A stretch of 64,000 nucleotides of DNA from Psychrobacter sp. Pi2-1. GTDB lineage: Bacteria > Pseudomonadota > Gammaproteobacteria > Pseudomonadales > Moraxellaceae. Positions 31,619-41,112 of the stretch are shown here, piece after piece. A program made the position numbers and the translations under genes. The notes beneath the pieces are model-generated. The model did not search any database and had not been told where the DNA came from. It saw only the letters and a list, made by a program, of their open reading frames with translations. Every line of letters starts with the position of its first letter. Position 1 is the stretch's first letter. The DNA is taken from assembly GCF_904846645.1 (NCBI RefSeq), contig NZ_CAJHBO010000010.1, forward strand, positions 1-64,000, in the 5' to 3' direction.

Positions 31619-32596
31619 ATGTCCGAGCCTGTCAATCAGCCCACATTTAATCACCTCATGAATGACGCTCCTTGGGAACGTTACCGCCGACCTTATGTGC
31701 GCGATTTGGCTTATGTGTTGGCATGCCCTAATGTTTTGACACAGTGGCTAGACTTTGCGCCACATCAGAATACACATACGGTTGCCGTGCATAGCGCACA
31801 ATTTTGGCAGACGCAGTTTGAGGCGTATGAGCAACGATTAACAGAGCTAGACACCACTGCCGCCTATCAAAAGCTGACTCGCTATTTACTCAAACGCCCT
31901 AGCCCCAATCGTCTGGGTTTTCATTTTGAGGGCTTACTGTCATTTTGGTTAGAGGATGGATTTGCGCGCAAGCTGCATCCGTATGAGACACTGGCTAGCA
32001 ACGTGCAGCTCTATAATGGCAAGCAGACGACTGGTGAGCTTGATTTGATTTTGTATAACCATGCAGAACAGCTGGTTGAACATTGGGAGCTAGCCATTAA
32101 ATTTTTTATGTGTTCAGCACCTTTTGAACCTGTGAACTGGGTTGGAATCAATTCCAATGACAATCTACAGCGCAAAATGACACACATGCAAACCAAGCAG
32201 TTTAGAGCGGTGTGGGTAGATACAGAAAATCATGGACAGGTAAAAATCGATAAGCGTTATGGCGTGATTAAAGGGCGATTCTTTTTACCGATTAACACAA
32301 CTGGTTGCAGTGATTATGATTGGCCATATTGGCTAACGCCGAGCTTTCCGATGCATAAGTGGTGTGATAAGAGAGACATGGCAAGTCTTGCAACGATTGA
32401 CACTACAGTATTGCGAGCCGCGCATTATATTGAATGGTTCACCAAGCGCGACTTTTATGATGAGCGAAATGCTTATGGTGGTCATCAGCAGCCAATAGTT
32501 TGGTCAGATAGAGAGCTACCTAAAACAGGTTTATATTTTGAAGGTAATCGACCAATCGTTATTTATCCAAGGCAGTCAGACCAAATCAATGAATAA
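31619..32596 (+). CDS. DUF1853 family protein
   Basis: 325 aa matching the DUF1853 pattern: FHFEGLLSFWLEDGF, then TTGELDLILYN followed by HWELAIKFFM. Glu104, Asp142, Glu157 and Lys161 resemble the PD-(D/E)XK nuclease core arrangement, and DUF1853 has been placed near that superfamily. Nuclease activity is not shown. It is convergent with a DUF2726 gene that has a similar possible fold. The start ATG lacks a strong ribosome binding site. Confidence 0.75.
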   Translation: MSEPVNQPTFNHLMNDAPWERYRRPYVRDLAYVLACPNVLTQWLDFAPHQNTHTVAVHSAQFWQTQFEAYEQRLTELDTTAAYQKLTRYLLKRPSPNRLGFHFEGLLSFWLEDGFARKLHPYETLASNVQLYNGKQTTGELDLILYNHAEQLVEHWELAIKFFMCSAPFEPVNWVGINSNDNLQRKMTHMQTKQFRAVWVDTENHGQVKIDKRYGVIKGRFFLPINTTGCSDYDWPYWLTPSFPMHKWCDKRDMASLATIDTTVLRAAHYIEWFTKRDFYDERNAYGGHQQPIVWSDRELPKTGLYFEGNRPIVIYPRQSDQINE

Positions 32597-32677
32597 ATTT
32601 AGCTAATCTAAACTCTTAAGATGAAACTGCTTGGATAATGTTTTAGCCTTAACAATCGGACAGCTTTCACAGAATAC

Positions 32678-33208
32678 TTAATAACTCTCAATCACTTGCA
32701 TTAACTCATATCTAAGCATATCGGCACTCGGCATCCGCTCAGCGTGGAAGCGCACCATAGCGATACCTGCACTGGCAAGCGCCTTATCTTTTTTATCATC
32801 CGCTTTTTGGCGGGCTTTGCTACTATGCGTCCAGTCATCAAGCTCGATAGCGACCAGGGTAGTCTGAGCATCGACATCCACAATCACATAGTCAACGCTC
32901 TGACGGCAGATACGATTGAACCAAAAGCTACGCTCTGATGTCTCGCTACTATTAGCTTCAATGATCCGTGACAGCTGTACTTGGACAAATATATGATACT
33001 CCGGCAGCGCATTTTTTAACTTATTAAAAAATATTACTTCCGTATCGGTCATGATTGGCATCGGCGCAAATGGCCAGATCGCTAGCTCATCACCGCGCAC
33101 AGGTTTTGGATCAGGCTCAACGACGGGGCGCTTTGCTAATAGCTTCGGTAACGTAATCAGCCCCAAAAACCCAACGGCCAATATTAAGAATATAACACCA
33201 AACGACAT
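32678..33208 (-). CDS. DUF2726 family protein, membrane-anchored
   Basis: 176 aa. An N-terminal transmembrane helix (about 3-21) is followed by the DUF2726 domain: FFNKLKNALPEYHIFVQVQL, DYVIVDVDAQTTLVAIELDD and RQKADDKKDKALASAGI. The Glu57, Asp111, Glu122 spacing suggests a restriction-endonuclease-like fold, as noted for related families; function unknown. Confidence 0.8.
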   Translation of the reverse strand: MSFGVIFLILAVGFLGLITLPKLLAKRPVVEPDPKPVRGDELAIWPFAPMPIMTDTEVIFFNKLKNALPEYHIFVQVQLSRIIEANSSETSERSFWFNRICRQSVDYVIVDVDAQTTLVAIELDDWTHSSKARQKADDKKDKALASAGIAMVRFHAERMPSADMLRYELMQVIESY

Positions 33209-33383
33209 GGTTCTACCTTATACAGTATGAGAGTGATGGGCTAATTGTCATTATTGATAGCAATTAATAATGCGCCGACCACGACGAGGCAACCTATATA
33301 GGCTGACAGGTTATACAACAATGGATTATGAAAATGGCGCTCATCTTAACTAAGGCGGCGCCAATCAGCAATCTATAAAACAA

Positions 33384-33410
33384 AAAACACGACAGTATTT
33401 GTCGTGTTTT
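33384..33410 (-). terminator. Terminator after the SPOR-protein gene
   Basis: 11-bp arms AAAACACGACA / TGTCGTGTTTT with a GTATT loop; on the minus strand it is followed by TTTTTTG. It lies about 50 bases after the SPOR gene stop and would end the trp-acc-fol-side transcript. Confidence 0.8.
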
Positions 33411-33459
33411 CATATAAAGTAGATAAAAGCCGAATCGAAACCGTTAGCAACGCTCTAGC

Positions 33460-34665
33460 TTAACGCCAGTAAAGCACCCAAGCGCTGGTCGTATTTACTT
33501 TAGGGTCACTATTGATTTTATCTTTTAGTGCTAAGGCTGCGACTTTGCCACGTTCAGGCCCAACCACGACACGAACACCGCGACTGGTCGCACTGGTCTT
33601 GACTTGATAACCTGCTGCTCGGAACTTTTTCGCTAACTCATCTGCTTTGGCTTGGTCATTTGCTAGAGCCACTTGCACCCCAAAGCTACCCTTAGCGTCT
33701 GTTTCTTTAACTTCTTTACGTGCTTCACTCAGTTTTTGCTGCGCTTCACGTTTGGCATCGGCAGATTTCTTAGCCAGCGCTTCTTCTTGTTGGCGCTTCT
33801 TCTCACGTGCTTGTTCAGCGGCCGCCGCTTCACGCTCTAAACGTTGTACCTGTTTGCTCGATGGGATGGTGATACTCTGACCCAGTTGTAGCGCTGCTGA
33901 TGGAGATAGGTTGTTGGCTTGAGCCAATACTTCTACAGGCATATTATATTGTCTTGCCAGTTTTATGAGTCCATCACCTTTCTTAATCTGATATTCAGAA
34001 GGCGATTTGGGTGGCTCGTTTTTTGCCGCTTCAGCTGCTTCTCTTTTTCTCTCAGCCGCTGCTTGAGCTTCAGCCTGCTTTTTTTCTTCGGCTAGTTTCT
34101 CTGCCTCCGCTTGTTTTTTGCTCTCAGCAAGTTTTTTGGCGGCCGCTTGCTCTTTGATAGCCGCTTGCCTTTGGGCTTCTTGTTGCTCTTGAGCCGCCTT
34201 TTGCTTTTCGGCTTCGCTAGACTTTGTAGTATCAGTAGCAGACTGACTCTCAGTACGAGGCTGAACGGTCAGATCTGTAGTAACGTCTTTTGTAGACTCG
34301 GTACTGCTGGTTTCATCAGGAGTTGGCGCACTATTATCGACATATTGCTGGCTCTCAGCACGTGCCTTGGCCAATGCTTCTGCTTCAGCAATCTCCTGCT
34401 CTGTCAAAAACTCTTTTGCACGTTTTTCTTGCTCTGCAACGCGGGCTGCACGCTCTTTTTGCTTTTGAGCAAGGATACGCTTTTCTGTTTCAATATCAGT
34501 TGTGAGCGGCTGCGGAGACTCTTGCTCCGAGCTTGATTTATCGACCATCGCTGACATCGGCTCTGGTTGGTCACTATCGCCAATCTGTTGCACCATGGCG
34601 TATAGCATCACGCTACCGCCGATAATCATCCCAATGCCCAATAAGGCTTGTCTCGAAAAGTTCAT
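33460..34665 (-). CDS. SPOR- and LysM-domain envelope protein (DedD position)
   Basis: 401 aa. One N-terminal transmembrane segment (about 8-26), a long Ala/Glu/Lys/Gln-rich stretch (about 60-220) with KKQAEAEKLAEEK-type repeats likely forming a helix across the periplasm, a LysM domain (EYQIKKGDGLIKLARQYNMP, about 222-270) and a C-terminal SPOR domain (KGSFGVQVALANDQAKADEL to the end, about 324-400). SPOR domains bind denuded glycan at the division septum. The position beside folC and accD corresponds to dedD of E. coli, but the added LysM and long helix differ, so no symbol is given. Confidence 0.85.
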   Translation of the reverse strand: MNFSRQALLGIGMIIGGSVMLYAMVQQIGDSDQPEPMSAMVDKSSSEQESPQPLTTDIETEKRILAQKQKERAARVAEQEKRAKEFLTEQEIAEAEALAKARAESQQYVDNSAPTPDETSSTESTKDVTTDLTVQPRTESQSATDTTKSSEAEKQKAAQEQQEAQRQAAIKEQAAAKKLAESKKQAEAEKLAEEKKQAEAQAAAERKREAAEAAKNEPPKSPSEYQIKKGDGLIKLARQYNMPVEVLAQANNLSPSAALQLGQSITIPSSKQVQRLEREAAAAEQAREKKRQQEEALAKKSADAKREAQQKLSEARKEVKETDAKGSFGVQVALANDQAKADELAKKFRAAGYQVKTSATSRGVRVVVGPERGKVAALALKDKINSDPKVNTTSAWVLYWR

Positions 34666-34923
34666 CCGTTTACGTCTCTTAGTTGGTAATAAGGTTGATT
34701 GAGCGACGCAGCGACTATCTCAAAGCAGTATATCAAATCGCTTTAATCATAATCTCTTACCGCCAGTTACTGTCAGTTAATGCCATCAGGGTTGAAAATT
34801 TGTGTCGACCATCTTCTACTAGTCTGGCAAATCATTTTGATTATAAAGCATATTTTTCATGCTGTCTGCTATCTGGCTACGACTAAGATTAACATTAAAC
34901 CGGCACTATTTTAACTTAAATTA

Positions 34924-36297
34924 TCATACGCTAAGGGCACTTAATGCTTCCCCAATCGTATGAAACGAACCGCATACGACGATAAGGTCTTGCGGTTGGC
35001 TCGCCTCTATCACTGCATGGGTCGCTGTATGCAAACCATCGAACTCATATATATTGGTGCTATCGACATATTTAACCAAAACAGCTTGCAGCTGCTCAGT
35101 AGTCGCGGCACGAGGGTAATCAATCTCAGCGATAAACCAATCACTAATCGGTAAGCCTGCTTGGGTTAAGCGCTGCACAACCTTATCAATATCTTTATCA
35201 CCAAGCATAGAGAACAGCATCTTTATCTTTGGTGTAGGGATATTCGCTGAGCTATCTTGATTATTTTGCTTGGCTACATGCTGCTGCCAAAATGGTAATA
35301 GCTGCGCTAATAAGAACTCAACGCCTTGCTCATTATGCGCTACGTCAAATAACCAATGGCGATTATGGCTCTCACGATAATCGAAACGTCCAGCTAATTT
35401 GACAGTTTGTAGTGCTTGTTCAATGGCCTTGATACCGACATCTAATGGACTTGCTAATACGGCTGATAATGCATTGGCGGTGTTAGTCAACGATAGCGCA
35501 GGCCGTGGTAATTGCAAGGTAACTGCCGCATTACTGTATTGCCAAATCATTGAGTCAATATCGCGGTAGCTAAAATCTTGTCCAATCTGATAACAAGTTG
35601 CCTGCTGGGTATCGATGGATTGTTGCACGCTATCTGGCATTTCAATAGCACCGTAAATCAGAGGAATGCCGTTGCGCAAGATACCTGCTTTTTCGCGACC
35701 AATATCCTCGACATTATCACCCAACCAGTCAACATGATCGATACCAATATTGGTAATAACTGCCATGTCAGGATCAATGATATTGACCACATCTAGTCGT
35801 CCACCCAATCCTACTTCTAATACCCACACGTCACAGTCTGCTTCAGCGAATATCAATAGCGCTGCTAGTGTGGTCATCTCAAAGAACGACAACGTCAACT
35901 CGCACTGTAAGCGTGCCGCCTCTACTTTGCTAAAAGCCTCAATCAGCGTCTGGTCGCTGACCATCTCGCCATTGATACGTACACGCTCATTAAAAGCGCT
36001 AAGATGCGGCGACTGATATAGCGCCGTCTTGTACCCTGCGGCTTTACACATTTCGGCGATGACAGCAGTTGTAGAACCTTTGCCATTGGTACCTGCCACA
36101 GTAAATACATAAGCATCATCTTTCGCTGACTGCACCACTCCTAACGCTTCTGCGACAGGCAATACACGTGACAACCCCATATCGATTGCAGACACATGAA
36201 TCTGCTGCATATAATCGAGCCACTCAGTTAGGCTAGCACTTTCATTAGGACTATGGGCGTTGGGGCTGCGAAGGTCAGATGCTAAAAGGTCAGACAT
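34924..36297 (-). CDS. folC: Dihydrofolate/folylpolyglutamate synthase
   Basis: 457 aa, Mur-ligase superfamily. It has the P-loop GTNGKGSTTAVIAEM (about 67-81), YQSPHLSAFNERVRINGEMV and ITNIGIDHVDWLGDNVEDIG. It adds glutamate to dihydropteroate and to folates. Next to accD and the SPOR gene as in the E. coli accD-folC-dedD order. The 258-base gap to the SPOR gene shows nothing obvious. Confidence 0.95.
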   Translation of the reverse strand: MSDLLASDLRSPNAHSPNESASLTEWLDYMQQIHVSAIDMGLSRVLPVAEALGVVQSAKDDAYVFTVAGTNGKGSTTAVIAEMCKAAGYKTALYQSPHLSAFNERVRINGEMVSDQTLIEAFSKVEAARLQCELTLSFFEMTTLAALLIFAEADCDVWVLEVGLGGRLDVVNIIDPDMAVITNIGIDHVDWLGDNVEDIGREKAGILRNGIPLIYGAIEMPDSVQQSIDTQQATCYQIGQDFSYRDIDSMIWQYSNAAVTLQLPRPALSLTNTANALSAVLASPLDVGIKAIEQALQTVKLAGRFDYRESHNRHWLFDVAHNEQGVEFLLAQLLPFWQQHVAKQNNQDSSANIPTPKIKMLFSMLGDKDIDKVVQRLTQAGLPISDWFIAEIDYPRAATTEQLQAVLVKYVDSTNIYEFDGLHTATHAVIEASQPQDLIVVCGSFHTIGEALSALSV

Positions 36298-36492
36298 AAA
36301 TAAAACCTATATAAAATTTAATAAGAGATAAAAATATATGTGTTAGCTAAAACCAAAAATAGCACTTACCGTGCAATGACGATAAATGCTATTAGGGGTC
36401 TTGCATATGCAGTAGATGTTAGCACGCAGCTAAGTCATTATGCACTCAATAAATGATTCATTATACTAAGTCACCTTATCGAGCATCTCATT

Positions 36493-37470
36493 TTACTGAG
36501 CATCTACATTTGGTACGCGGCATAGTTTTGCAAGTAGACGATAAATCGTATCGATTAGCTGATGACGATGTACTACTTCATCCACCACACCATGCTCTAA
36601 TAAGAACTCAGCGCGCTGGAATGGCTCTTCTAGCGTCTCACGTACAGTCTGCTCAATCACGCGCTTACCAGCAAAGCCAATCATCGCTTTTGGTTCTGCT
36701 AGATGAATATCACCCAGCATCGCCAGTGATGCAGTTACGCCGCCGTATACCGGATTGGTCAATACCACAATGTAAGGAATCCCAGCGATTCTTAGACGCT
36801 CAATCGCTGCTGCCGTGCGTGCCATTTGCATCAATGACAGTAGGCCTTCTTGCATACGTGCACCGCCAGAAGCGGCAAAGCAAACCAAAGGTATTTTTTG
36901 CTCTAGCGCTTTTTCAGCTGCTTGAACGAAACGATCGCCAACAACTGAACCCATTGACCCGCCCATAAAGCGGAAATCAAAAGCACAGGCAACGATATCA
37001 AGGTTACGCAGTTTGCCATACATAGCAACCAACGCCTCAGACTCACCTGTTTTTTCTTGTGCTTCACTCATACGCGCAGGATATGGCTTACTATCCACAA
37101 AGCTCAATGGATCTTTTGCCGTAAATTCTTGTCCTGTCTCGCCGTCTACTTGATCAAGCAGCCAGTTCAAACGCTCACGAGCACTCATCGGTAAATGATG
37201 ATCACAATGCGGGCACACATAACAGTTAAAAATCAGCGCTGTGTTGGTAATCATCGAATGACAATTACTACACTTGGTTGATGGTTCAGTCTCTACCGCA
37301 GACAGTGGCGCAGTCAAATGCTGCTTGATACCTGGGATAGGACGGTTAAACCATGATTGCCTATCCGCATTGCTGTTTGGCGCGGCTTTAGCAGTATTGT
37401 TATCGGGTTTTGTTATTGTATCAGTCATATTATTTGCCATCATAAAAGGCTTATTGACAAGTTTGCTCAT
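36493..37470 (-). CDS. accD: Acetyl-CoA carboxylase carboxyltransferase subunit beta
   Basis: 325 aa. A four-Cys zinc ribbon (Cys67, Cys70, Cys86, Cys89 in CSNC...CPHC) precedes the carboxyltransferase domain with GGARMQEGLLSLMQMARTAA and LTNPVYGGVTASLAMLGDI. It pairs with AccA to transfer carboxyl to acetyl-CoA for fatty acid synthesis. The N-terminal 40 residues are polar and variable; ATGs at 10, 11 and 15 are alternative starts and no ribosome binding site decides. Confidence 0.95.
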   Translation of the reverse strand: MSKLVNKPFMMANNMTDTITKPDNNTAKAAPNSNADRQSWFNRPIPGIKQHLTAPLSAVETEPSTKCSNCHSMITNTALIFNCYVCPHCDHHLPMSARERLNWLLDQVDGETGQEFTAKDPLSFVDSKPYPARMSEAQEKTGESEALVAMYGKLRNLDIVACAFDFRFMGGSMGSVVGDRFVQAAEKALEQKIPLVCFAASGGARMQEGLLSLMQMARTAAAIERLRIAGIPYIVVLTNPVYGGVTASLAMLGDIHLAEPKAMIGFAGKRVIEQTVRETLEEPFQRAEFLLEHGVVDEVVHRHQLIDTIYRLLAKLCRVPNVDAQ

Positions 37471-37837
37471 TCGCTTGTCATTGAGAGTTTAATGGTTGTC
37501 TAAACAAAGCGTCTAATACAGTCATAACATGAGCAGTCATGCGACATACTGATAAATAAATCTCGTATGTCGGTAATTTGATTATGCGCTTGTTGATAGA
37601 TAATGTATTTGCCAATCAAAATGACGAATAAACCACTGCTATCAAACACCATATAATAGTGATGTTAGTTTACACTCGTAAACTAATTTTAGCAAAGTCA
37701 TTTAGTATTGTCTTCACGTAAAGCTTTTAAGTAAAGTCTTAGGTAAACAATAGCTACAATTTGACTTTGCCGTTTCAAATAACTAATTCTTCAAATAACT
37801 ATCTCTTCAAGTAACAACAATATGAAAGCAATAGCTA
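37471..37837. other. accD/trpA intergenic region
   Basis: 367 bases without a gene. The only structure seen is a set of three imperfect 16-base tandem repeats near trpA (37774-37820). Confidence 0.5.
37774..37820. repeat. Three imperfect 16-bp tandem repeats
   Basis: Units TTCAAATAACTAATTC, TTCAAATAACTATCTC and a decayed third TTCAAGTAACAACA, directly downstream of trpA. Function unknown. Confidence 0.6.
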
Positions 37838-38662
37838 TTAAGCACTTAGGCTGTCTAACGCTTCACGTAGCTCATCCATTTTTGCCATGATGTTCTGCTG
37901 TGCATTTGCAACCGCAGCGGTATCGTTAGCATCAATATCGGCAAAATTCTGTACCAATGCACTACCGACGATAACGCCATCCGCATGAGTACCGATCGCT
38001 TTTGCAGAAGCTCCATCACGGATACCAAAGCCGACGCATACTGGCAGGTCTGTTTCTGCTTTGATTGCCTGAACTTGAGTTGCGACATCGTCAGTATCTA
38101 GTGTGGCTGAACCAGTCACGCCTTTTAGTGATACATAATAAATATAGCCACCACAATGAGTCAATACTTGCTCACGGCGCTCGGGCAACGTCGTTGGCGA
38201 TAGCAAGAAAATCTCATTCATCGAATGATCGGTCAAATGCTGAGTGAAGCTACCTGCTTCTGCTGGCGGTAAATCTACCATCAATAAACCATCAACGCCT
38301 GACTGCTCGCATAGCGCGACAAAGTTGTCATAGCCGATGATTTCAACAGGATTAAGATAGCCCATTAAAATAATTGGCGTCTTCGTATCTGTTTGACGGA
38401 ACTCTGCAACCATCTTTAATGCATCACGAGTACTCGTACCTGCTGCTAATGCACGCTCGCCAGCCAAGGCAACGGTTGGACCATCGGCCATTGGATCAGA
38501 GAATGGTAAACCGACTTCGATCATATCAGCGCCGTGTTTGACAAGATCATGTAGCAAGCCAACAAAGTTACTCGGATTGGGATCGCCTGCCATGACATAA
38601 GGAATCAGGGCTTTTTTATTTTGTGATTTTAAGATTTCAAAGGTACTTTCAATTCTGGTCAT
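37838..38662 (-). CDS. trpA: Tryptophan synthase alpha chain
   Basis: 274 aa TIM barrel with LIPYVMAGDPNPSNF, MIEVGLPFSDPMADGPTV (catalytic Glu and Asp) and PVCVGFGIRDGASAKAI. It cleaves indole-3-glycerol phosphate and passes indole to TrpB. 142 bases after trpB in the same direction. Confidence 0.96.
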   Translation of the reverse strand: MTRIESTFEILKSQNKKALIPYVMAGDPNPSNFVGLLHDLVKHGADMIEVGLPFSDPMADGPTVALAGERALAAGTSTRDALKMVAEFRQTDTKTPIILMGYLNPVEIIGYDNFVALCEQSGVDGLLMVDLPPAEAGSFTQHLTDHSMNEIFLLSPTTLPERREQVLTHCGGYIYYVSLKGVTGSATLDTDDVATQVQAIKAETDLPVCVGFGIRDGASAKAIGTHADGVIVGSALVQNFADIDANDTAAVANAQQNIMAKMDELREALDSLSA

Positions 38663-38804
38663 AGTGGTCTCTTAATTGTTATAAACTGGCTTGTTTGACC
38701 TTTCATTTAATAATCTATATTGAACAATAAAAGGTCAAACAATTTTTCTTATAAAGAAGAATCTAGTAACTTATAGATTTGATAACTTATAAAGATATTC
38801 GTTA

Positions 38805-40079
38805 CTACATCTCGATCCCTTCTGCCTTCATTACTGAATGCAAATCCTTGTCACCGCGACCTGACATATTAACGACGATCGTCTGATCAGGGGTCATGGT
38901 TTTAGCCAGCTTCAATGCATAAGCGACGGCATGAGCAGTCTCAAGCGCAGGGATGATACCTTCTTTGCGCGTGGCTTCATGGAAACCTTCTAGCGCCTCC
39001 AAATCAGTACAGCCGACATACTCAACACGCTTCATGTCTTTTAGGAAGCTATGTTCTGGGCCAACGCCAGGATAATCAAGACCTGCTGAGATAGAATGCG
39101 TCTCCTGAATCTGACCATCATCATCTGCCATTAGGTACGTACGGTTACCATGTAGCACGCCGATACGCCCTGCAGCCAATGGCGCAGAATGACGACCTGA
39201 TTCGATACCATCGCCTGTTGCCTCGACGCCATACATCTTAACTTCAGTATCGTTTAGGAAGTCAAAGAACAAACCGATAGCGTTTGAGCCACCGCCAACA
39301 CAGGCAACCAATGCATCAGGCATTTTACCTGTTTTTTCTAAATGCTGGATACGGGCTTCTTTACCAATAATCGCTTGGAAATCACGCACCAATAGCGGAT
39401 AAGGGTGCGGACCTGCCACCGTACCGATAATATAATACGTGCTATCGACATTAGTTACCCAGTCACGCATGGCTTCGTTCATTGCGTCTTTGAGCGTACG
39501 TGAACCAGAGGTCACAGGCACAACTGTCGCACCAAGCAAGCGCATACGATAGACGTTCATCTTTTGACGCTCGACATCGTCGGCACCCATATAGACGATA
39601 CATTCTAGCCCTAAGCGTGCTGCAATCGTTGCCGTTGCGACACCATGCTGACCTGCGCCCGTCTCAGCAATAATGCGTTTTTTACCGCACATTTTGGCAA
39701 GCAATGCTTGACCGATCGTATTGTTTACTTTGTGCGCGCCTGTATGGTTGAGGTCTTCACGCTTAAAGTAAATTTGCGCACCGCCGATTTCATCGCTCAA
39801 ACGCTTAGCATGATACAACGGCGTTGGACGACCGACATAATTGACCAAATCATTGTGATACTCTTCCCAGAATGCTGGGTCTGCCTTAACCTTGGTATAA
39901 AGCGTTTCTAGCTCTTCTAGAGCAGCCATTAGCGTCTCAGAGACAAAACGCCCCCCATGTACACCGAAATGACCGCGCGCATCAGGATACTGGTTAAAGT
40001 CCTGTACGTTTTCAGGATTGGTAAAAGTGTTTACAGACTGTGCGGTAGCAGATAAATCTTTGTTCTCGACATGACTCAT
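38805..40079 (-). CDS. trpB: Tryptophan synthase beta chain
   Basis: 424 aa with [20 protein letters not shown] (the Lys that binds PLP), [17 protein letters not shown] and [11 protein letters not shown]. It condenses indole with serine. About 20 residues longer at the N-terminus than the usual form. Between trpF and trpA. Confidence 0.97.
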   Translation of the reverse strand: MSHVENKDLSATAQSVNTFTNPENVQDFNQYPDARGHFGVHGGRFVSETLMAALEELETLYTKVKADPAFWEEYHNDLVNYVGRPTPLYHAKRLSDEIGGAQIYFKREDLNHTGAHKVNNTIGQALLAKMCGKKRIIAETGAGQHGVATATIAARLGLECIVYMGADDVERQKMNVYRMRLLGATVVPVTSGSRTLKDAMNEAMRDWVTNVDSTYYIIGTVAGPHPYPLLVRDFQAIIGKEARIQHLEKTGKMPDALVACVGGGSNAIGLFFDFLNDTEVKMYGVEATGDGIESGRHSAPLAAGRIGVLHGNRTYLMADDDGQIQETHSISAGLDYPGVGPEHSFLKDMKRVEYVGCTDLEALEGFHEATRKEGIIPALETAHAVAYALKLAKTMTPDQTIVVNMSGRGDKDLHSVMKAEGIEM

Positions 40080-40239
40080 GATAATTCCTACTGTAATAAG
40101 TGGTATTTTTTAGATAACTTTAGATAAATAGAGAGAAAATAATAAAAAGGATAACAATCTAATAAGATTTAAGCAGAAAAATCGGAATAACGAGCAACTA
40201 AGCAGATTATGTATGACAAATAGCTTAATACAAACCCAC

Positions 40240-40911
40240 TTAGATGGCGCCAGTGACCGTAGCGTTTTGCCATCGATCGCGCTTGACCGCTTTCATAAAG
40301 GCACGCATCTTGGCAGCGTCTTTTTTACCTTTATCAACCTCAATACCACCGCTCACATCGACGCCATAAATCGGCAAATCTAATGTCGCGGTAACATTGT
40401 CGGCATCGAGCCCACCAGCCAAAACGATTGGTAGTGCGCTGTCATGTGGAATCAGACTCCAATCAAAACGTGCGCCCGTACCGCCATACTTATGCTGATG
40501 ATAAGCATCCAATAAAATACTACTGGCACCTGCGGTCGCAAATTTATTAATTTGGGCGAGAACGCTATCGAGGGTGTCTTGCTCAGCATTGATACGTAAC
40601 GCTTTCATCCAGCGTTTATTGACGGCACTTGCCAGCTGCTGACACTGCTCAGGCGTTTCATCACCGTGGAATTGAATGATATCAAAAGAGACGTTATTTG
40701 CCAGCTCAATCAGCTCATCTTCAGGCATATTAACCATTAACGCCACCACGCTGATAAAAGCAGGTACAGCAGCACTTAGGGTTTGCGCCTGCTCTATCGT
40801 GACCGCACGTGGACTTGGTGGATAAAACACCAAACCCACTGCATCTGCACCTAACTGTGCTGCAGTCTGTATATCACTAAGCTGAGTAAACCCGCAAAAC
40901 TTAACGTGCAT
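40240..40911 (-). CDS. trpF: Phosphoribosylanthranilate isomerase
   Basis: 223 aa, VKFCGFTQLSDIQTAAQLGA (catalytic Cys region), DIIQFHGDETPEQCQ and PIYGVDVSGGIEVDKGKKD (catalytic Asp). Stand-alone TrpF, not fused to TrpC. Divergent from the photolyase gene. Confidence 0.95.
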   Translation of the reverse strand: MHVKFCGFTQLSDIQTAAQLGADAVGLVFYPPSPRAVTIEQAQTLSAAVPAFISVVALMVNMPEDELIELANNVSFDIIQFHGDETPEQCQQLASAVNKRWMKALRINAEQDTLDSVLAQINKFATAGASSILLDAYHQHKYGGTGARFDWSLIPHDSALPIVLAGGLDADNVTATLDLPIYGVDVSGGIEVDKGKKDAAKMRAFMKAVKRDRWQNATVTGAI

Positions 40912-41112
40912 TTTGTGACCTTGCGTTTCATGGTACTGAATATGACACCGATTATAGCGGCATCAGATAGGTTCAAGCTAAAGATAAATCGTTAGATGTG
41001 ATGAGGTTTTGTTAACCAAACGGCAAAGCCATTGCATCCAAAAACTTATCCTAGCATACTTTTATCCTTAGTTTTGTTTATGATTGCGATTGATTAATAT
41101 AGGGATACTTTG

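Noticed and set aside
30011..33208. Island integrated at tRNA-Pro
   Set aside because: No repeat of the tRNA 3' end was found downstream and no integrase lies nearby, so a bounded island is not supported.
34111..34536. 141-codon plus-strand Leu/Cys-rich frame
   Set aside because: Antisense to the Ala/Glu/Lys-rich helix of the SPOR protein, a composition that keeps antisense frames open.
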